This document shows, piece after piece, positions 1-8,967 of a DNA stretch of 64,000 bases. The number at the start of each line of letters is the position of its first letter. Positions within the stretch are counted from its first letter, which is position 1. The stretch comes from VXNE01 sp963665455 (GTDB lineage: Bacteria > Pseudomonadota > Gammaproteobacteria > Pseudomonadales > Azotimanducaceae). The notes below the pieces were generated by a model that saw only the letters and a list, made by a program, of their open reading frames with translations, was not told where the DNA came from and did no database searches. Location: contig OY762279.1 of assembly GCA_963665455.1 (NCBI GenBank), forward strand, positions 4,526,001 to 4,590,000, given 5' to 3'. The position numbers and the translations under genes were made by a program.

Positions 1-2278
1 GGACGATGCGTTCCGAGAACCCGGGCCGGGCATCCGCCCGCCAATAGCGCCAGTCGTCCCTGCCCACCACGACGAAGCCCGGCGCGGCGCTGCGCCACCG
101 AATCGCGCCGACGTCCCCCGTCGTCAGCACGTGGGCACCGACGGATCGATAACGCTCCACCACCTCCCGATGGGGATGCCCGAAGTGGTTGCGGAAACCC
201 GCGCTCACCACGGCGAAGCGGGGACAAGTCCGCCGGACGAAGGACGCGGTGGAGGATGTCCGGCTACCGTGGTGGGGCACCACGAGCAGGGTCGCCCGGT
301 CCACGGCCACGCGCCGCTCCGCCGCGCGTTCGATGTCCCCGGCGAGGACGACGCGGCTCGTGCCATCATCCACCTCGACCACGCAGGACGCATCGTTGCC
401 GGCGAGCCCGGACGCCGGCCAGAGCACCCGAAAACGCACGCCATCCCAGAGCCATGCGTCGCCCGCCCGGCAACGGTGCCCGACGACGCCGGGAACCGGT
501 TCGCCCAACGCCACCCCGCGCACGTCGAGAAGCCGCATCACGGCCCCGGTGCCCCCGACATGATCGATGTCGGCGTGGCTCAACACGAGTTCGGTCACCC
601 GGCCCCCATGGGCGCGCAACACGTGCGGCACCACGACCGCCTCCCCGACATCGAAGCCGGTGGGATACCGGGGGCCGGTGTCGTGGAGCAATACGTGATG
701 CCGGGTACGCACGACCGTGGCGGCACCCTGGCCCACGTCGAGCACGGTCACGTCGAACGCCCCCGTAGCCGGTGCCTCCTGCCGCGTCAGCGCCGCCAAC
801 GCGCCCAGCGCCAGCGCCGCACGCGCCACGCGCGACCACGGGAGCAGGAAAGCCAACGCCAGCACGATGGCACCATACGGGGCTACGACCCGTGTGGCCG
901 CCGCCAGCCCGTCCAGGGCCGCCGCCGCGTTCACGATCCACATCACGGCCTCCAACGTCCCGTCCGCCGCCCCGAGGATCGGCCCCGCCACGTTCGGCTC
1001 GATCCCGAGCATCAGCACGCCGAGCACCGAGAGCGGTGCCGCCACCATCGCGACCATGGGAATCAACACGAGATTCACCACCGGGGCGAGCGGATGCACG
1101 TGGCCCACGAACACCCCCAACATGGGAGCGAAGGCGACGGCTACCACCAGTTGGGCCACGATGAGATCCGTCGCGCGGAGCCTCAGCGCCGCCCATGGTG
1201 CTGGCGAGGAGGCGGCCTGCCGACGCGGGACGCGCGGCGCGAAGTAGGCGATCAGTACCCCCACCGCACCGAACGAAAGCCAGAAGCCGGTCTCGAGCAC
1301 GACCAGCGGATCGAAGGCCAACAGCACGGCAAGCGCCAACGCGAACGCGCCCGACGCACGCACGCGACGCCCGACCGTCGCTGCGAGTACCCCCGTTCCC
1401 GCCATCAACGCCGCCCGGGTGACGGGCAACGTCCATCCCGCGACCGTCGCGTACCCGACGACCGCGGCAAGGGCGACCACGCCCCCCACCGCCCGGGCGC
1501 GGCAGCGGCGCGTCATGGGCAGGAGCCGGGCCAGCCCATTGCCGAGCGCCATGCCCAGGACCGCGAACATCCCGACGTGCAAACCGGAGATCACCAGCAG
1601 GTGGACCGTTGCCGTCTCGCGCAGCAACCGCCAAGCCTCCGTGGAGACGAGGGCGGTATCTCCAGTGGACAAGGCGAGGATCGCGCCGCTCCGAACGAGG
1701 CCCAGTTCGCGAACCTGCTCGCGCAGGCCCCACCGCCAGGCGTCCACGGCATCGCGTTCGTCCACCTCAAGGAAACCTCCCGTCACATAGCCCGTGGCGG
1801 CGATGCGATGCCGGGCGAGCCAGCGTTCGTAGTCGAATACGAAGGCATTCGCGTGGGCGCGTGGTTGGTCGATCCGCGCCGCCACCCGCCAGTGCTGCCC
1901 GGGACGTAGTAAAGGCACTTCCGGTGCCGTCCACCCGAGCCGCACGCGATCCCCCCGCGCCAAGCCGCAGCTCGCCGCCTCCAGCAAGCGTCCCTCGAAG
2001 CGCAGGGATTCGCCTTCACGCACGGGTAGTCCTTCGACGGCCAGGAGCACGGAGACTCCCGCCTCGCAAGGCGGCCGGCCCTGCTCGGACACCGGCGCCA
2101 AGCCGATCGCCAACGCAGCCCACGCGACGCCCACACCGAACGCTCCCGGAATCCGCCAAGTTGCGGCGAACACGCACGCGAGGCAGGACGAGGCACCGAG
2201 CACGACGGCCGCCAACAGCGGGAGCGGCTGCAGGTGGGCCGCGACCACACCGGCCGAGAAGGCGATCAACGGCCCCAT
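1..2278 (-). CDS. comEC: ComEC/Rec2 family DNA uptake channel (3' end beyond the window)
   Basis: Inner-membrane channel that carries one DNA strand into the cytoplasm during natural transformation. The ATG is at complement 2276-2278 and 759 codons are open to the left edge, where the gene is cut. Reading from the start there is a hydrophobic N-terminus, a soluble DUF4131-like part, a long multi-TM competence domain, and a C-terminal metallo-beta-lactamase-like domain. That last domain has the motif SHADIDHVGG near 555-590 and a PHHGS motif further on, both typical of ComEC. It is divergent from the DUF2062 gene, with 95 bases between. In many gammaproteobacteria comEC follows lolCDE, and here an accessory patch separates them. 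The family assignment is firm; whether the cell is competent is not shown. Confidence 0.93.
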   Translation of the reverse strand, partial: MGPLIAFSAGVVAAHLQPLPLLAAVVLGASSCLACVFAATWRIPGAFGVGVAWAALAIGLAPVSEQGRPPCEAGVSVLLAVEGLPVREGESLRFEGRLLEAASCGLARGDRVRLGWTAPEVPLLRPGQHWRVAARIDQPRAHANAFVFDYERWLARHRIAATGYVTGGFLEVDERDAVDAWRWGLREQVRELGLVRSGAILALSTGDTALVSTEAWRLLRETATVHLLVISGLHVGMFAVLGMALGNGLARLLPMTRRCRARAVGGVVALAAVVGYATVAGWTLPVTRAALMAGTGVLAATVGRRVRASGAFALALAVLLAFDPLVVLETGFWLSFGAVGVLIAYFAPRVPRRQAASSPAPWAALRLRATDLIVAQLVVAVAFAPMLGVFVGHVHPLAPVVNLVLIPMVAMVAAPLSVLGVLMLGIEPNVAGPILGAADGTLEAVMWIVNAAAALDGLAAATRVVAPYGAIVLALAFLLPWSRVARAALALGALAALTRQEAPATGAFDVTVLDVGQGAATVVRTRHHVLLHDTGPRYPTGFDVGEAVVVPHVLRAHGGRVTELVLSHADIDHVGGTGAVMRLLDVRGVALGEPVPGVVGHRCRAGDAWLWDGVRFRVLWPASGLAGNDASCVVEVDDGTSRVVLAGDIERAAERRVAVDRATLLVVPHHGSRTSSTASFVRRTCPRFAVVSAGFRNHFGHPHREVVERYRSVGAHVLTTGDVGAIRWRSAAPGFVVVGRDDWRYWRADARPGFSERIV

Positions 2279-2373
2279 GGGCTGCTCCGCAGAAGCGCCC
2301 CGGCCGGGTTCGGACGCCGCCTCGGGAGGCGTCGGCAAAGCGTCTGACGGGGTGGAGCGGGCATAATGGGGTT

Positions 2374-2898
2374 ATGCCACGGGGTTTCCTGAAGCGGTAT
2401 CTGCCAAACGCCGACGCGATCCGTGCGCAACCGCTGTTACGCCCCGTGCGACATCTCCTACAAGAGCCCGCCCTGTGGCATCTCCATCGTGGTTCGACGG
2501 GCAATGCCTGCTTCGTCGGGATGTTCTGCGCCTTCGTTCCGATTCCGGGGCAGACCGTCCTCGCCGTGGCGATGGCCCTGGCGCTGCGCTGCAACCTGCC
2601 CATCGCTCTCGTCCTCGTGCAGGTCACGAACCCCCTCACCGTCGCGCCGATGTTCTTCTTCGCCTACCAGCTCGGTGCGTGGCTGCTCGGCACCGAGGTG
2701 GCGGTGACCGAGTTCGAACTATCCTGGGATTGGCTCGCGGGGCACTTCCGCCAGCTCTGGCGGCCCGTGCTCCTCGGCAGCCTGATTTGCGGCTGGGTGA
2801 GCGGCGTCACGCTGATGTTGAGCGCGCGCCTGTTGTGGCGGCTCCACGTCATCCGCCGTTGGCGCGAGCGGCGCGCCCGGCGTCTACGAAGCGCGTAG
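2374..2898 (+). CDS. DUF2062 domain membrane protein
   Basis: A 174-residue small membrane protein with the DUF2062 pattern: a short basic N-terminus, a GNACFVGMFCAFVPIPGQ-type glycine/proline motif, two or three hydrophobic segments between residues 50 and 150, and an Arg-rich C-terminal tail. The function of the family is unknown. ATG at 2374 is the first start that gives the family N-terminus. DUF2062 genes are often found between lolCDE and comEC, divergent from comEC, and the same arrangement is seen here apart from the inserted patch on its 3' side. Confidence 0.85.
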   Translation: MPRGFLKRYLPNADAIRAQPLLRPVRHLLQEPALWHLHRGSTGNACFVGMFCAFVPIPGQTVLAVAMALALRCNLPIALVLVQVTNPLTVAPMFFFAYQLGAWLLGTEVAVTEFELSWDWLAGHFRQLWRPVLLGSLICGWVSGVTLMLSARLLWRLHVIRRWRERRARRLRSA

Positions 2899-2978
2899 GC
2901 CACCACGCCACAGAAGGAGGTTGTCCCACCCACCGAAAACTGTTTAGACTCGCTCTCCGTTGCGAGCATGACTGGGCG

Positions 2979-3575
2979 ATGGATATGGGTGTGATCGAGG
3001 GTCTGGAGTGGATCGCCGTCGCGATCTACGTCGTGGGACTGGTCACCGGCGTGTATCTGGTCGTCACCGCCCAAGGCGACAGAGGGATAACCGAACTGTC
3101 GGCTGACAACAGCGACGAGAAAGCTGCGAATGCCATGATCGACATGGTCGAGCAGACCTGCCGGGAACTCCTCATTCACGACGACGGGAACAACTCAGTT
3201 GGGTCCGTGTACAACAACGAGCAGGTCTTGGAGGCGATACGGAGCCGTCTTCGACAACGCCCACGCCTGAGGATCCGATGCCTATTCAACGATAACGAGC
3301 CCCTGAAGCTGCTCGAACTGGCGCAATCGGAGGACTGCCGAGATCGAATCGAAGTCTGGCACGTACGGGGCCCCAGACCATTGGACGACATGCACTACAA
3401 GGTCGTGGATCGGGGGAAGATGGTCCATCTGTCATTCCACGCCCACCGGGTGGACGAAAGAAAGTACCTGATCCGCAAGCCACCGATTTGGGCTATTCCC
3501 ACACGGCGACGGATCAGCAAAACGCATCGTGAGCACTTCGGCTCCGGCGTCCTCGAAGCGACTAGGATCGTCTGA
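2979..3575 (+). CDS. Membrane-anchored PLD-like protein, first gene of a three-gene accessory cassette
   Basis: A 198-residue protein. Residues 8-30 form one hydrophobic helix. The rest is soluble and resembles one half of a phospholipase-D-like domain: an N-terminal strand-helix region, an RLRIRCLF strand, then DDMHYKVVD around residue 138, which recalls the H-x-K core of PLD enzymes. The canonical HxKxxxxD spacing is shortened, so catalysis is uncertain. The next gene starts five bases after its stop, and the third gene overlaps the second, so the three look co-transcribed. Base composition is less GC-rich than in the flanking lol and comEC genes, which suggests transfer. No specific function is known. 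Confidence 0.6.
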   Translation: MDMGVIEGLEWIAVAIYVVGLVTGVYLVVTAQGDRGITELSADNSDEKAANAMIDMVEQTCRELLIHDDGNNSVGSVYNNEQVLEAIRSRLRQRPRLRIRCLFNDNEPLKLLELAQSEDCRDRIEVWHVRGPRPLDDMHYKVVDRGKMVHLSFHAHRVDERKYLIRKPPIWAIPTRRRISKTHREHFGSGVLEATRIV

Positions 3576-3580
3576 CCAGC

Positions 3581-3937
3581 ATGGTTCTAGCGGATCCCCA
3601 ACTCTACATTGCCTTGGCCATCTTGGTGGCAGTGGCGGCGATAGTCACTCCGAGCACACATCCTGGGAGCCGGAGCTTGATCCCTCTGTCCAAAGTAGGA
3701 GTGAACGCTGTCGCGCTGTCCTTGTTCGTCGCCGTGACGATAAACGTGGGCCACATACTCCTGAAGATGTTGGTCCTCACGGGCTACACGGACACGTGGG
3801 TCGTCGTGGACTGCATCGTGCATGCGGCGGTGCTGACCGCGATTATGCTCGTTTTGGCGGTCTGGTACTGGGCGGTGAGCCGATACAACGAAGCGTCGGC
3901 CACTCGGCCCGCTGCACCGACCGACTCGGCACCGTGA
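3581..3937 (+). CDS. Small three-TM membrane protein of the accessory cassette
   Basis: A 118-residue protein made almost entirely of three hydrophobic segments at about residues 8-24, 39-66 and 74-97, with a short polar Pro/Ala-rich tail. I do not recognise a family. It begins five bases after the PLD-like gene, and its stop overlaps the GTG of the GIY-YIG gene (GTGA), so the three are probably translated together. A small membrane protein beside a nuclease-like protein is a common layout in phage-defence cassettes; applying that here is inference. Confidence 0.6.
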   Translation: MVLADPQLYIALAILVAVAAIVTPSTHPGSRSLIPLSKVGVNAVALSLFVAVTINVGHILLKMLVLTGYTDTWVVVDCIVHAAVLTAIMLVLAVWYWAVSRYNEASATRPAAPTDSAP

Positions 3938-4245
3938 CTACGTCCGACGTCGTCCTTTGGGGCGGACTGGAGTTCACGGTCTGCGATCCAGCAGGTGATT
4001 GGAACGACGTTGCGGGTGTATATGTTTTCGCCGGGCCTAGCCCGGACACGCGGTGGTGGTACGCCAAGTACATCGGTCAGACTACCTCCTTTCGATCCCG
4101 GATGCCCGGCCACGAAAGGTGGGACGAGGCGAAACGGAACGGAGCAACGCAAGTACACGCCCGGGTGGTTCCCGACGACCATGAACGTGCAACACTGGAA
4201 AGCACGCTGATAATGACCTATCTTCCCCCGTTGAACCAACGGTGA
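3934..4245 (+). CDS. GIY-YIG nuclease-like small protein
   Basis: A 103-residue single-domain GIY-YIG protein starting at GTG 3934, which overlaps the preceding stop. GVY lies at residues 28-30, YIG at 46-48, Arg 54 or 56 follows in FRSR, a Glu is at 89 in LES, and Asn 101 is in PPLNQ. These match the order Y, YIG, R, E, N of the family core, so catalytic residues seem intact. There is no extra DNA-binding domain. Family members act as homing, repair or restriction endonucleases. The coupling to two membrane proteins suggests the nuclease works at or near the membrane, perhaps on incoming DNA; that part is inference. Confidence 0.68.
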   Translation: MTTSDVVLWGGLEFTVCDPAGDWNDVAGVYVFAGPSPDTRWWYAKYIGQTTSFRSRMPGHERWDEAKRNGATQVHARVVPDDHERATLESTLIMTYLPPLNQR

Positions 4246-5024
4246 ACGCACGCGACTGATCACATTGCGTGAAGCAACGCCTCGAAAACTCGGCGTTCCA
4301 GATCGTTGGACTTGCCATTAGATGACCCCGTTCGGAACGCCTTCCGCACTGCACCCTACGACCACCTGCGGACGCCCTACGTCGCCACCGCTACCTCGCC
4401 CGCCACAATAGTCGAGCTTCGATCAAAGGACTTGACTCGTCCCGAACATGATCAAGTACGGATCTCAGTGACCGGGTTCCCGTGCGCCACCTCAGAGCTG
4501 GGAGTAGCCACCTCCAAAGACTTGGTCAGACGGCCTGATCGGACGCCGCGGCCGACGGACGTTCCACCGCAGGGCCGCGTGGGGCGGAACTCTAACGTCG
4601 GGAGCGCATTGTGTCGCGCAGAACCTTGCGCCGCTATCTCGCTTTCCCTATGGCTAACCGCCTTGTTGTAATGGTAGTCGGACACGAACTTGGGGTTTCA
4701 ATAGCTCATCAGGTCTGAGGTGGTCTTGGTTCGTTGGACAGTCCGAGGGCGAAAGTAAGGTGTACTCCGACTGCGTTGATGCCCTCGATGAAGGGACCCT
4801 GCCGGCGCAAGCCGAGGATGTCTACGGCATCGTCGAGGCGCCGGCGGTGGTGGTGTGAAGGAGCCGGTCGGTGACGGCCGGAAGTACACTTCCGGTCGTC
4901 GCCAACCAATGCGCCGCGGCATTCGCCGTGTCACCCGAAGGGCCGGAACGAAGTGGAGGAGCCGCGCAGCGGCTTGACGCGGCGAGTGCCGTGGCGTTCC
5001 CGGCGCACATGGTCCCGGGTCCGG
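4246..5024. other. Intergenic stretch with no supported gene
   Basis: About 780 bases between the GIY-YIG gene and the transposase fragment. Only short open frames of 60-120 codons occur on either strand. None has a recognisable domain, consistent codon bias or a good ribosome binding site. Base composition is mixed. It is best read as decayed DNA of the accessory patch. Confidence 0.5.
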
Positions 5025-5380
5025 TCACGCGGCCTCTCCCAGGGTGCCCCGGTAGACGTCACCGGGCGTGCGCCCGTGCAGCGACGAATGTGGACGGAGT
5101 TCGTTGTAGAAGGCGAACCAGGATGCCACGATACGCTCGGCGTCGCGGCCGTCGGCGAGCTCGTGCAGGTACACGGCCTCGTACTTCAGCGAGCGCCACA
5201 CGCGCTCGATGAAGATGTTGTCCAGATAGCGCCCGCGACCGTCCATGGAACAGCGCGCGCCGCGGGCGCGCACCCGGTCGGTGAACGCGATGCTGGTGAA
5301 CGGGGCGCCCTGGTCCGTGTTGAAGATCTCGGGGACGCCGAGGCGCAGCGCGGCGTCCAGCGCCTCGACGCAATCCACAC
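5025..5380 (-). pseudogene. IS3-family transposase OrfB, C-terminal fragment
   Basis: About 115 residues matching the end of an IS3-type OrfB (rve/DDE) transposase. A TDQG motif carries the second catalytic Asp, DNIFIERVWRSLKYE carries the catalytic Glu, and an RPHSSL-type C-terminal motif precedes the stop at 5025. The first Asp, the HTH regions and all of OrfA are missing. Similarity stops around 5372-5380, where the frame runs into unrelated sequence. The element is therefore dead. Its position between lolE and the accessory cassette suggests that mobile elements took part in building this patch. Confidence 0.78.
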
Positions 5381-5764
5381 CAGACGGATTCACAAACTGT
5401 CCCTCGGGTCGCGATCCATCCGCGGCGAGGCCCGACCCCGGCTCCGGCGTAGGGGAACTCCCGATCAATCGGCTCGGTTTCGTTGCAGCCGCCAGGCGCA
5501 TGAACTAGGCCAAAGTTGTGGCCGAGTTCGTGAGCTGTGGTGGACCCGCAAGTCCGACTCTCCGGGCGACATCTCTCGTCAAACGCATCTCCGACCGAGA
5601 CGTTGCCCGGCCGTTTCCCCCAAACCGCCGAATCCGAAGGTGGCTCACATGTCCTGCTTCAAGACTCCTGAGGGTTCCCCCCAACAGCGTGCAACGGACA
5701 CTCGTCATCTTCAAGAAGGCTTCCGCCATCCGAGGGCGCGGCCATGCGTGTGGCGGTGCCGCGG
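5381..5764. other. Intergenic stretch downstream of lolE
   Basis: Some 380 bases between the transposase fragment and the lolE stop. I see no frame with a recognisable product. Short frames in the region are antisense or extensions of neighbours. No clear terminator with a T tract is visible for the lol operon. Confidence 0.4.
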
Positions 5765-6976
5765 TCAGGCGGCGTGGAGCGCGGGCGCGGGATCCTCGGC
5801 CACCGCCTTCAGCGCGGGGCGCAACACCGCAAGCAAACAGAGCCCGAGGGACAGGCCCGCGATGATGGCGAGGTCGGAGAGCAGCACCTGGGCCGGCAGT
5901 TCGTCGTAGGGCGTGCCGTCCAGGATGCTCCCGCCGAGCACCCCCGACAACGCCCCGGCGACCGGCCCGGCGTTCCACGCGATCAACGCGCCCGCCGCGA
6001 GACCCGCGACCACCCCCACCACGGCCACCGCAAAGCCCTGCACCAGGAACACCTGCACCAGGAACCGCGTCGGCGCGCCCATGGTATCGAGCATCGCGAT
6101 GTCGGCGCGCTTGTCGTTCACGAGCATGGTCTGCCCGGAAACCATGTTGAATGCCGCGATGGCGACCACGAGGGCGAGAAAGACGAACATCAACGTCTTC
6201 TCCAGCCGCACGGCACGAAAGAGGTCGCCATAGGTGTCCGTCCAGAGGCGGAGCCGCCACTCCGGGGGCAGCCCATCGCGCAGCGCCGCCGCGGCGGTCT
6301 CGACACGCATCGGGTCGGCAAGCTGCATCCTGTACCCCGAGACCCCCGCCGCACCCATGCCCCGCGCGCGCACGTCCGCGAGGCCGATCACCGCAAGGGA
6401 GTAGTCCGGCTGGGCACCGACCTCGAAGGTGCCCCGCAACGTGAATCGCTGGACCCGTGGTTGTATCCCGGCACCACTCGGCTGGGCCACCACGAGCACC
6501 ACCGGGTCGCCCACGTCCACGCCCATGAGTGCCGCTAGCGGCGCTCCAAGCAACACGCCCCCGGCATCCCGCCCTAGATCCTCGACGGCCCCGGTGACCA
6601 TGCGCCGTCCCACCAAGGCCAAGCTCGCCGGCGCCGCCGCGTCGACTCCGTAGAGTGCCAGGGGCTGGACGCTTCCGCGCACGGCGACCATCGCCGTGCC
6701 CGCGAAGAAGCGTTCGCTCGAGACCACTTCCGGAGGCGGCGATGGCGCGGGTGTGGACGTGCCCGCGGGCGGCACCACGAGCACGTGCGGCACCGTGCCC
6801 AACAGTCGCGTGCGCAGTTCCCGGTCGAATCCGTTCATCACGCTGGCCACGATCGTGAGCAGCATGACCCCCGCCGTGAGCCCCGCGAACGACGCCCAGT
6901 TGATGAACGACGCATGGGGATTGCGGCGCGCGGCCAGGTAGCGCCCCGCCATCCAGAACACGTTGGCGAACCTCAC
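5765..6976 (-). CDS. lolE: LolE-like lipoprotein-releasing permease
   Basis: A 403-residue subunit of the LolCDE ABC transporter, which extracts mature lipoproteins from the inner membrane and hands them to LolA. One TM helix lies near the N-terminus (about 25-48), followed by a periplasmic MacB-PCD-like domain and a C-terminal FtsX domain with three TM helices (about 260-395). The N-terminal motif around SFAGLTAGVMLLTIVASVMNGF is characteristic. The start ATG overlaps the lolD stop by four bases. It is the third gene of lolC-lolD-lolE; naming it E rather than C rests on gene order. Confidence 0.92.
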   Translation of the reverse strand: MRFANVFWMAGRYLAARRNPHASFINWASFAGLTAGVMLLTIVASVMNGFDRELRTRLLGTVPHVLVVPPAGTSTPAPSPPPEVVSSERFFAGTAMVAVRGSVQPLALYGVDAAAPASLALVGRRMVTGAVEDLGRDAGGVLLGAPLAALMGVDVGDPVVLVVAQPSGAGIQPRVQRFTLRGTFEVGAQPDYSLAVIGLADVRARGMGAAGVSGYRMQLADPMRVETAAAALRDGLPPEWRLRLWTDTYGDLFRAVRLEKTLMFVFLALVVAIAAFNMVSGQTMLVNDKRADIAMLDTMGAPTRFLVQVFLVQGFAVAVVGVVAGLAAGALIAWNAGPVAGALSGVLGGSILDGTPYDELPAQVLLSDLAIIAGLSLGLCLLAVLRPALKAVAEDPAPALHAA

Positions 6977-7671
6977 GAGGTTCCCTCCCGCATCGCGTGC
7001 AACCGCCCGTCGTCCAGGACTAGCCGGCGGTCCATGCGTCCGGCCAGCCCCTCGTCGTGGGTGACGACGACGAACGCCGTGCCCGTGGAGCGCGACAAGT
7101 CGTCCATGGCCTCGAGCACCTGCAACGCGCTCTCGCGGTCGAGATTGCCGGTGGGTTCGTCGGCGAGCACGACCGTCGGCGAGCCGGCCAGGGCGCGGGC
7201 GATGGCGACCCGTTGACGCTCTCCCCCGGAGAGCTCGTGGGGGCGATGGGCGACGCGCTCCGCAAGACCCACCGCCCCGAGGAGTTGCCGTGCGTCGGGC
7301 GCCACGCGGCGCATCGCCTCACCGGTGACGAGCCGCGGCATGGCGACGTTTTCCAGCGCCGTGAACTCCGGCAACAGGTGGTGTAGCTGATAGACGAAGC
7401 CCATGTGGGCGTTGCGCAGCGCGGCCCGGCGGGACGGATTCACACCCGTCAGTGGCTCTCCGACGACCCGCACCCACCCCTCGTCCGGATCGAGCAGCCC
7501 CGCGAGCAGATGCAGCAGGGTGCTCTTGCCCGAACCCGAGCGGCCGACGATGGCCAGCCGTTCCCCCGCCGCCACGTCGAGGTCCACCTCCGTCAGGACG
7601 GGAATGCGGACCACGCCCTGCACATAGGACTTCACCAGACGACGGCATTCGAGCGGCAGCGGGTCACTCAT
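6973..7671 (-). CDS. lolD: LolD lipoprotein-releasing ATPase
   Basis: ATP-binding subunit of LolCDE, 232 residues from ATG at complement 7669-7671. It has Walker A GRSGSGKST, the ABC signature LSGGERQRVAIARAL, Walker B VVLADEPTGNLD and the H-loop THD. The MacB/LolD-specific features (EPTGNLD, QLHHLLPEFTALENV-type Q-loop region) are present. A longer frame upstream would run through lolC and is not needed, since ATG 7671 overlaps the lolC stop by eight bases as expected for this operon. Confidence 0.95.
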   Translation of the reverse strand: MSDPLPLECRRLVKSYVQGVVRIPVLTEVDLDVAAGERLAIVGRSGSGKSTLLHLLAGLLDPDEGWVRVVGEPLTGVNPSRRAALRNAHMGFVYQLHHLLPEFTALENVAMPRLVTGEAMRRVAPDARQLLGAVGLAERVAHRPHELSGGERQRVAIARALAGSPTVVLADEPTGNLDRESALQVLEAMDDLSRSTGTAFVVVTHDEGLAGRMDRRLVLDDGRLHAMREGTS

Positions 7672-8890
7672 GGCGCAGCACCTCCGCCGGCTGCACGCGG
7701 CTCGCCCGCCAAGCCGGGAACAGGGTTCCGAGCACGCCGAGGCCAAGCGCCGTCACCGTCACGCGGATCGCATCCGCCGCCGCGAACTCCACCGGCAACG
7801 AGTGGACGAAGTACTCGCCCATCAGCTCGATGCCGAGGGTGGCTTCGAGCCACGCGTAGCCACCCTCCGTCAACGCCCCGAGCGCCCATCCGAGCAACAG
7901 TCCAAGCCCCACGCCCACGCCGCTGATGACGGTGCCCAGCACCACGAACGCCAGCACGACGAGACTAGAACGGCCGCCGATGGTGCGCAGGATCGCCACG
8001 TCCGAGCGCCGCTCGTTCACGATCATCACGAGACTCGAAACCAAGTTGAAGGCCGCCACCGCAACCAACAGCGAGAAGATGAGGAACATCATGCCCTTCG
8101 TGACGCGAATCGTGCGGTAGAGCGGCCCGTGGGTGCGTAGCCAGGTCGCGAGCATCAGCCCTTCGGGATCCGCCACGCGACGCGCCAGTTCGCCGATTTC
8201 CCGCGCGCGTAGCGCGGCGTCCGTACGCGCCTCGACTCCGTGGAAGGCCCCCTCGAGGCGAAACAGGCGCCGCGCATCGTCCGCGTGCAGATAGGCCGCG
8301 CGGTCGTCCAACTGCGAACCGGTGCGCACGCGGCCCACGACGGTGAGCGTCTTGCGCCGGGGAAAGACGCCGAAGGGCGTCACGCCCCCGCCGGGAAGCA
8401 CCACCGTCACGTCCTCGCCCGGCGCGATGCCGAGTTCCTCCAGCACGCCGCGCCCAAGCAGCACGCCAAAGCCGCCCGGGCGCAGGCCGGACAGACTGCC
8501 CACCTCGACGAAGCGCCCGATGACGGCCTCGTACTCCGAGGGCCGCACGCCCTTCAACTCCACGCCAACGAGCCGGCCCTGGGCGGCCATGAGGCCCGCA
8601 CCCACGATCACCGGGGTCGCGGAGCGCACGCCGGGCACCCGAAGCATCCGCGACCGGACCTCGTCCGCATCGTCGATCGGCGTGCGGCCGAACAGCGTGA
8701 AGTGGGGCACGACCCCCAGAATGCGCTCTTCCAACTCGCGTTCGAAGCCGTGGACGACCGCCTGCACGTAGAGCAGCACGCCCACCGACAGGGCCAGCCC
8801 CGCCAGCGCCATCACGCTGACGAAGGAAAGGAAATTGTGCCGGGAACGGGCGTAGCGGAACCCGATGTTGACGGCGAGCGGGCGAAACAA
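7664..8890 (-). CDS. lolC: LolC-like lipoprotein-releasing permease
   Basis: About 408 residues with the LolC/E layout: TM helix after an IGFRYARS-type N-terminus, periplasmic domain, and a C-terminal FtsX domain with three TM helices. The start is uncertain. No in-frame ATG fits. TTG at complement 8888-8890 gives the family N-terminus LFRPLAVNIGFRY; GTG at complement 8951-8953 would add 21 residues. I prefer TTG by comparison with the usual family start. The gene lies directly downstream of apbE and overlaps lolD, so apbE and lolCDE may share a transcript. Confidence 0.9.
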   Translation of the reverse strand: MFRPLAVNIGFRYARSRHNFLSFVSVMALAGLALSVGVLLYVQAVVHGFERELEERILGVVPHFTLFGRTPIDDADEVRSRMLRVPGVRSATPVIVGAGLMAAQGRLVGVELKGVRPSEYEAVIGRFVEVGSLSGLRPGGFGVLLGRGVLEELGIAPGEDVTVVLPGGGVTPFGVFPRRKTLTVVGRVRTGSQLDDRAAYLHADDARRLFRLEGAFHGVEARTDAALRAREIGELARRVADPEGLMLATWLRTHGPLYRTIRVTKGMMFLIFSLLVAVAAFNLVSSLVMIVNERRSDVAILRTIGGRSSLVVLAFVVLGTVISGVGVGLGLLLGWALGALTEGGYAWLEATLGIELMGEYFVHSLPVEFAAADAIRVTVTALGLGVLGTLFPAWRASRVQPAEVLRHE

Positions 8891-8967
8891 GGAAGGTCGG
8901 GCCAGCCGCTCCGGAAACGGGTGCTTGGCAATGGTAGCAGAGACGCCCGCCACTCCCCGGGGTCCGG

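Noticed and set aside
366..1733. Minus-strand 455-codon frame
   Set aside because: It is a shifted frame inside comEC; the true frame carries the SHADIDHVGG motif.
131..1909. Long plus-strand frame of 592 codons rich in His and Arg
   Set aside because: It lies antisense to comEC, has no recognisable domain and an unnatural residue mix, typical of shadow frames in GC-rich DNA.
4306..4934. Several short frames on both strands between the GIY-YIG gene and the transposase fragment
   Set aside because: No start signal, no domain, and mutually overlapping; not enough to call any gene.
5505..6260. Minus-strand frame of 251 codons over the lolE end
   Set aside because: Arg/Gly-rich shifted frame of lolE without family similarity.
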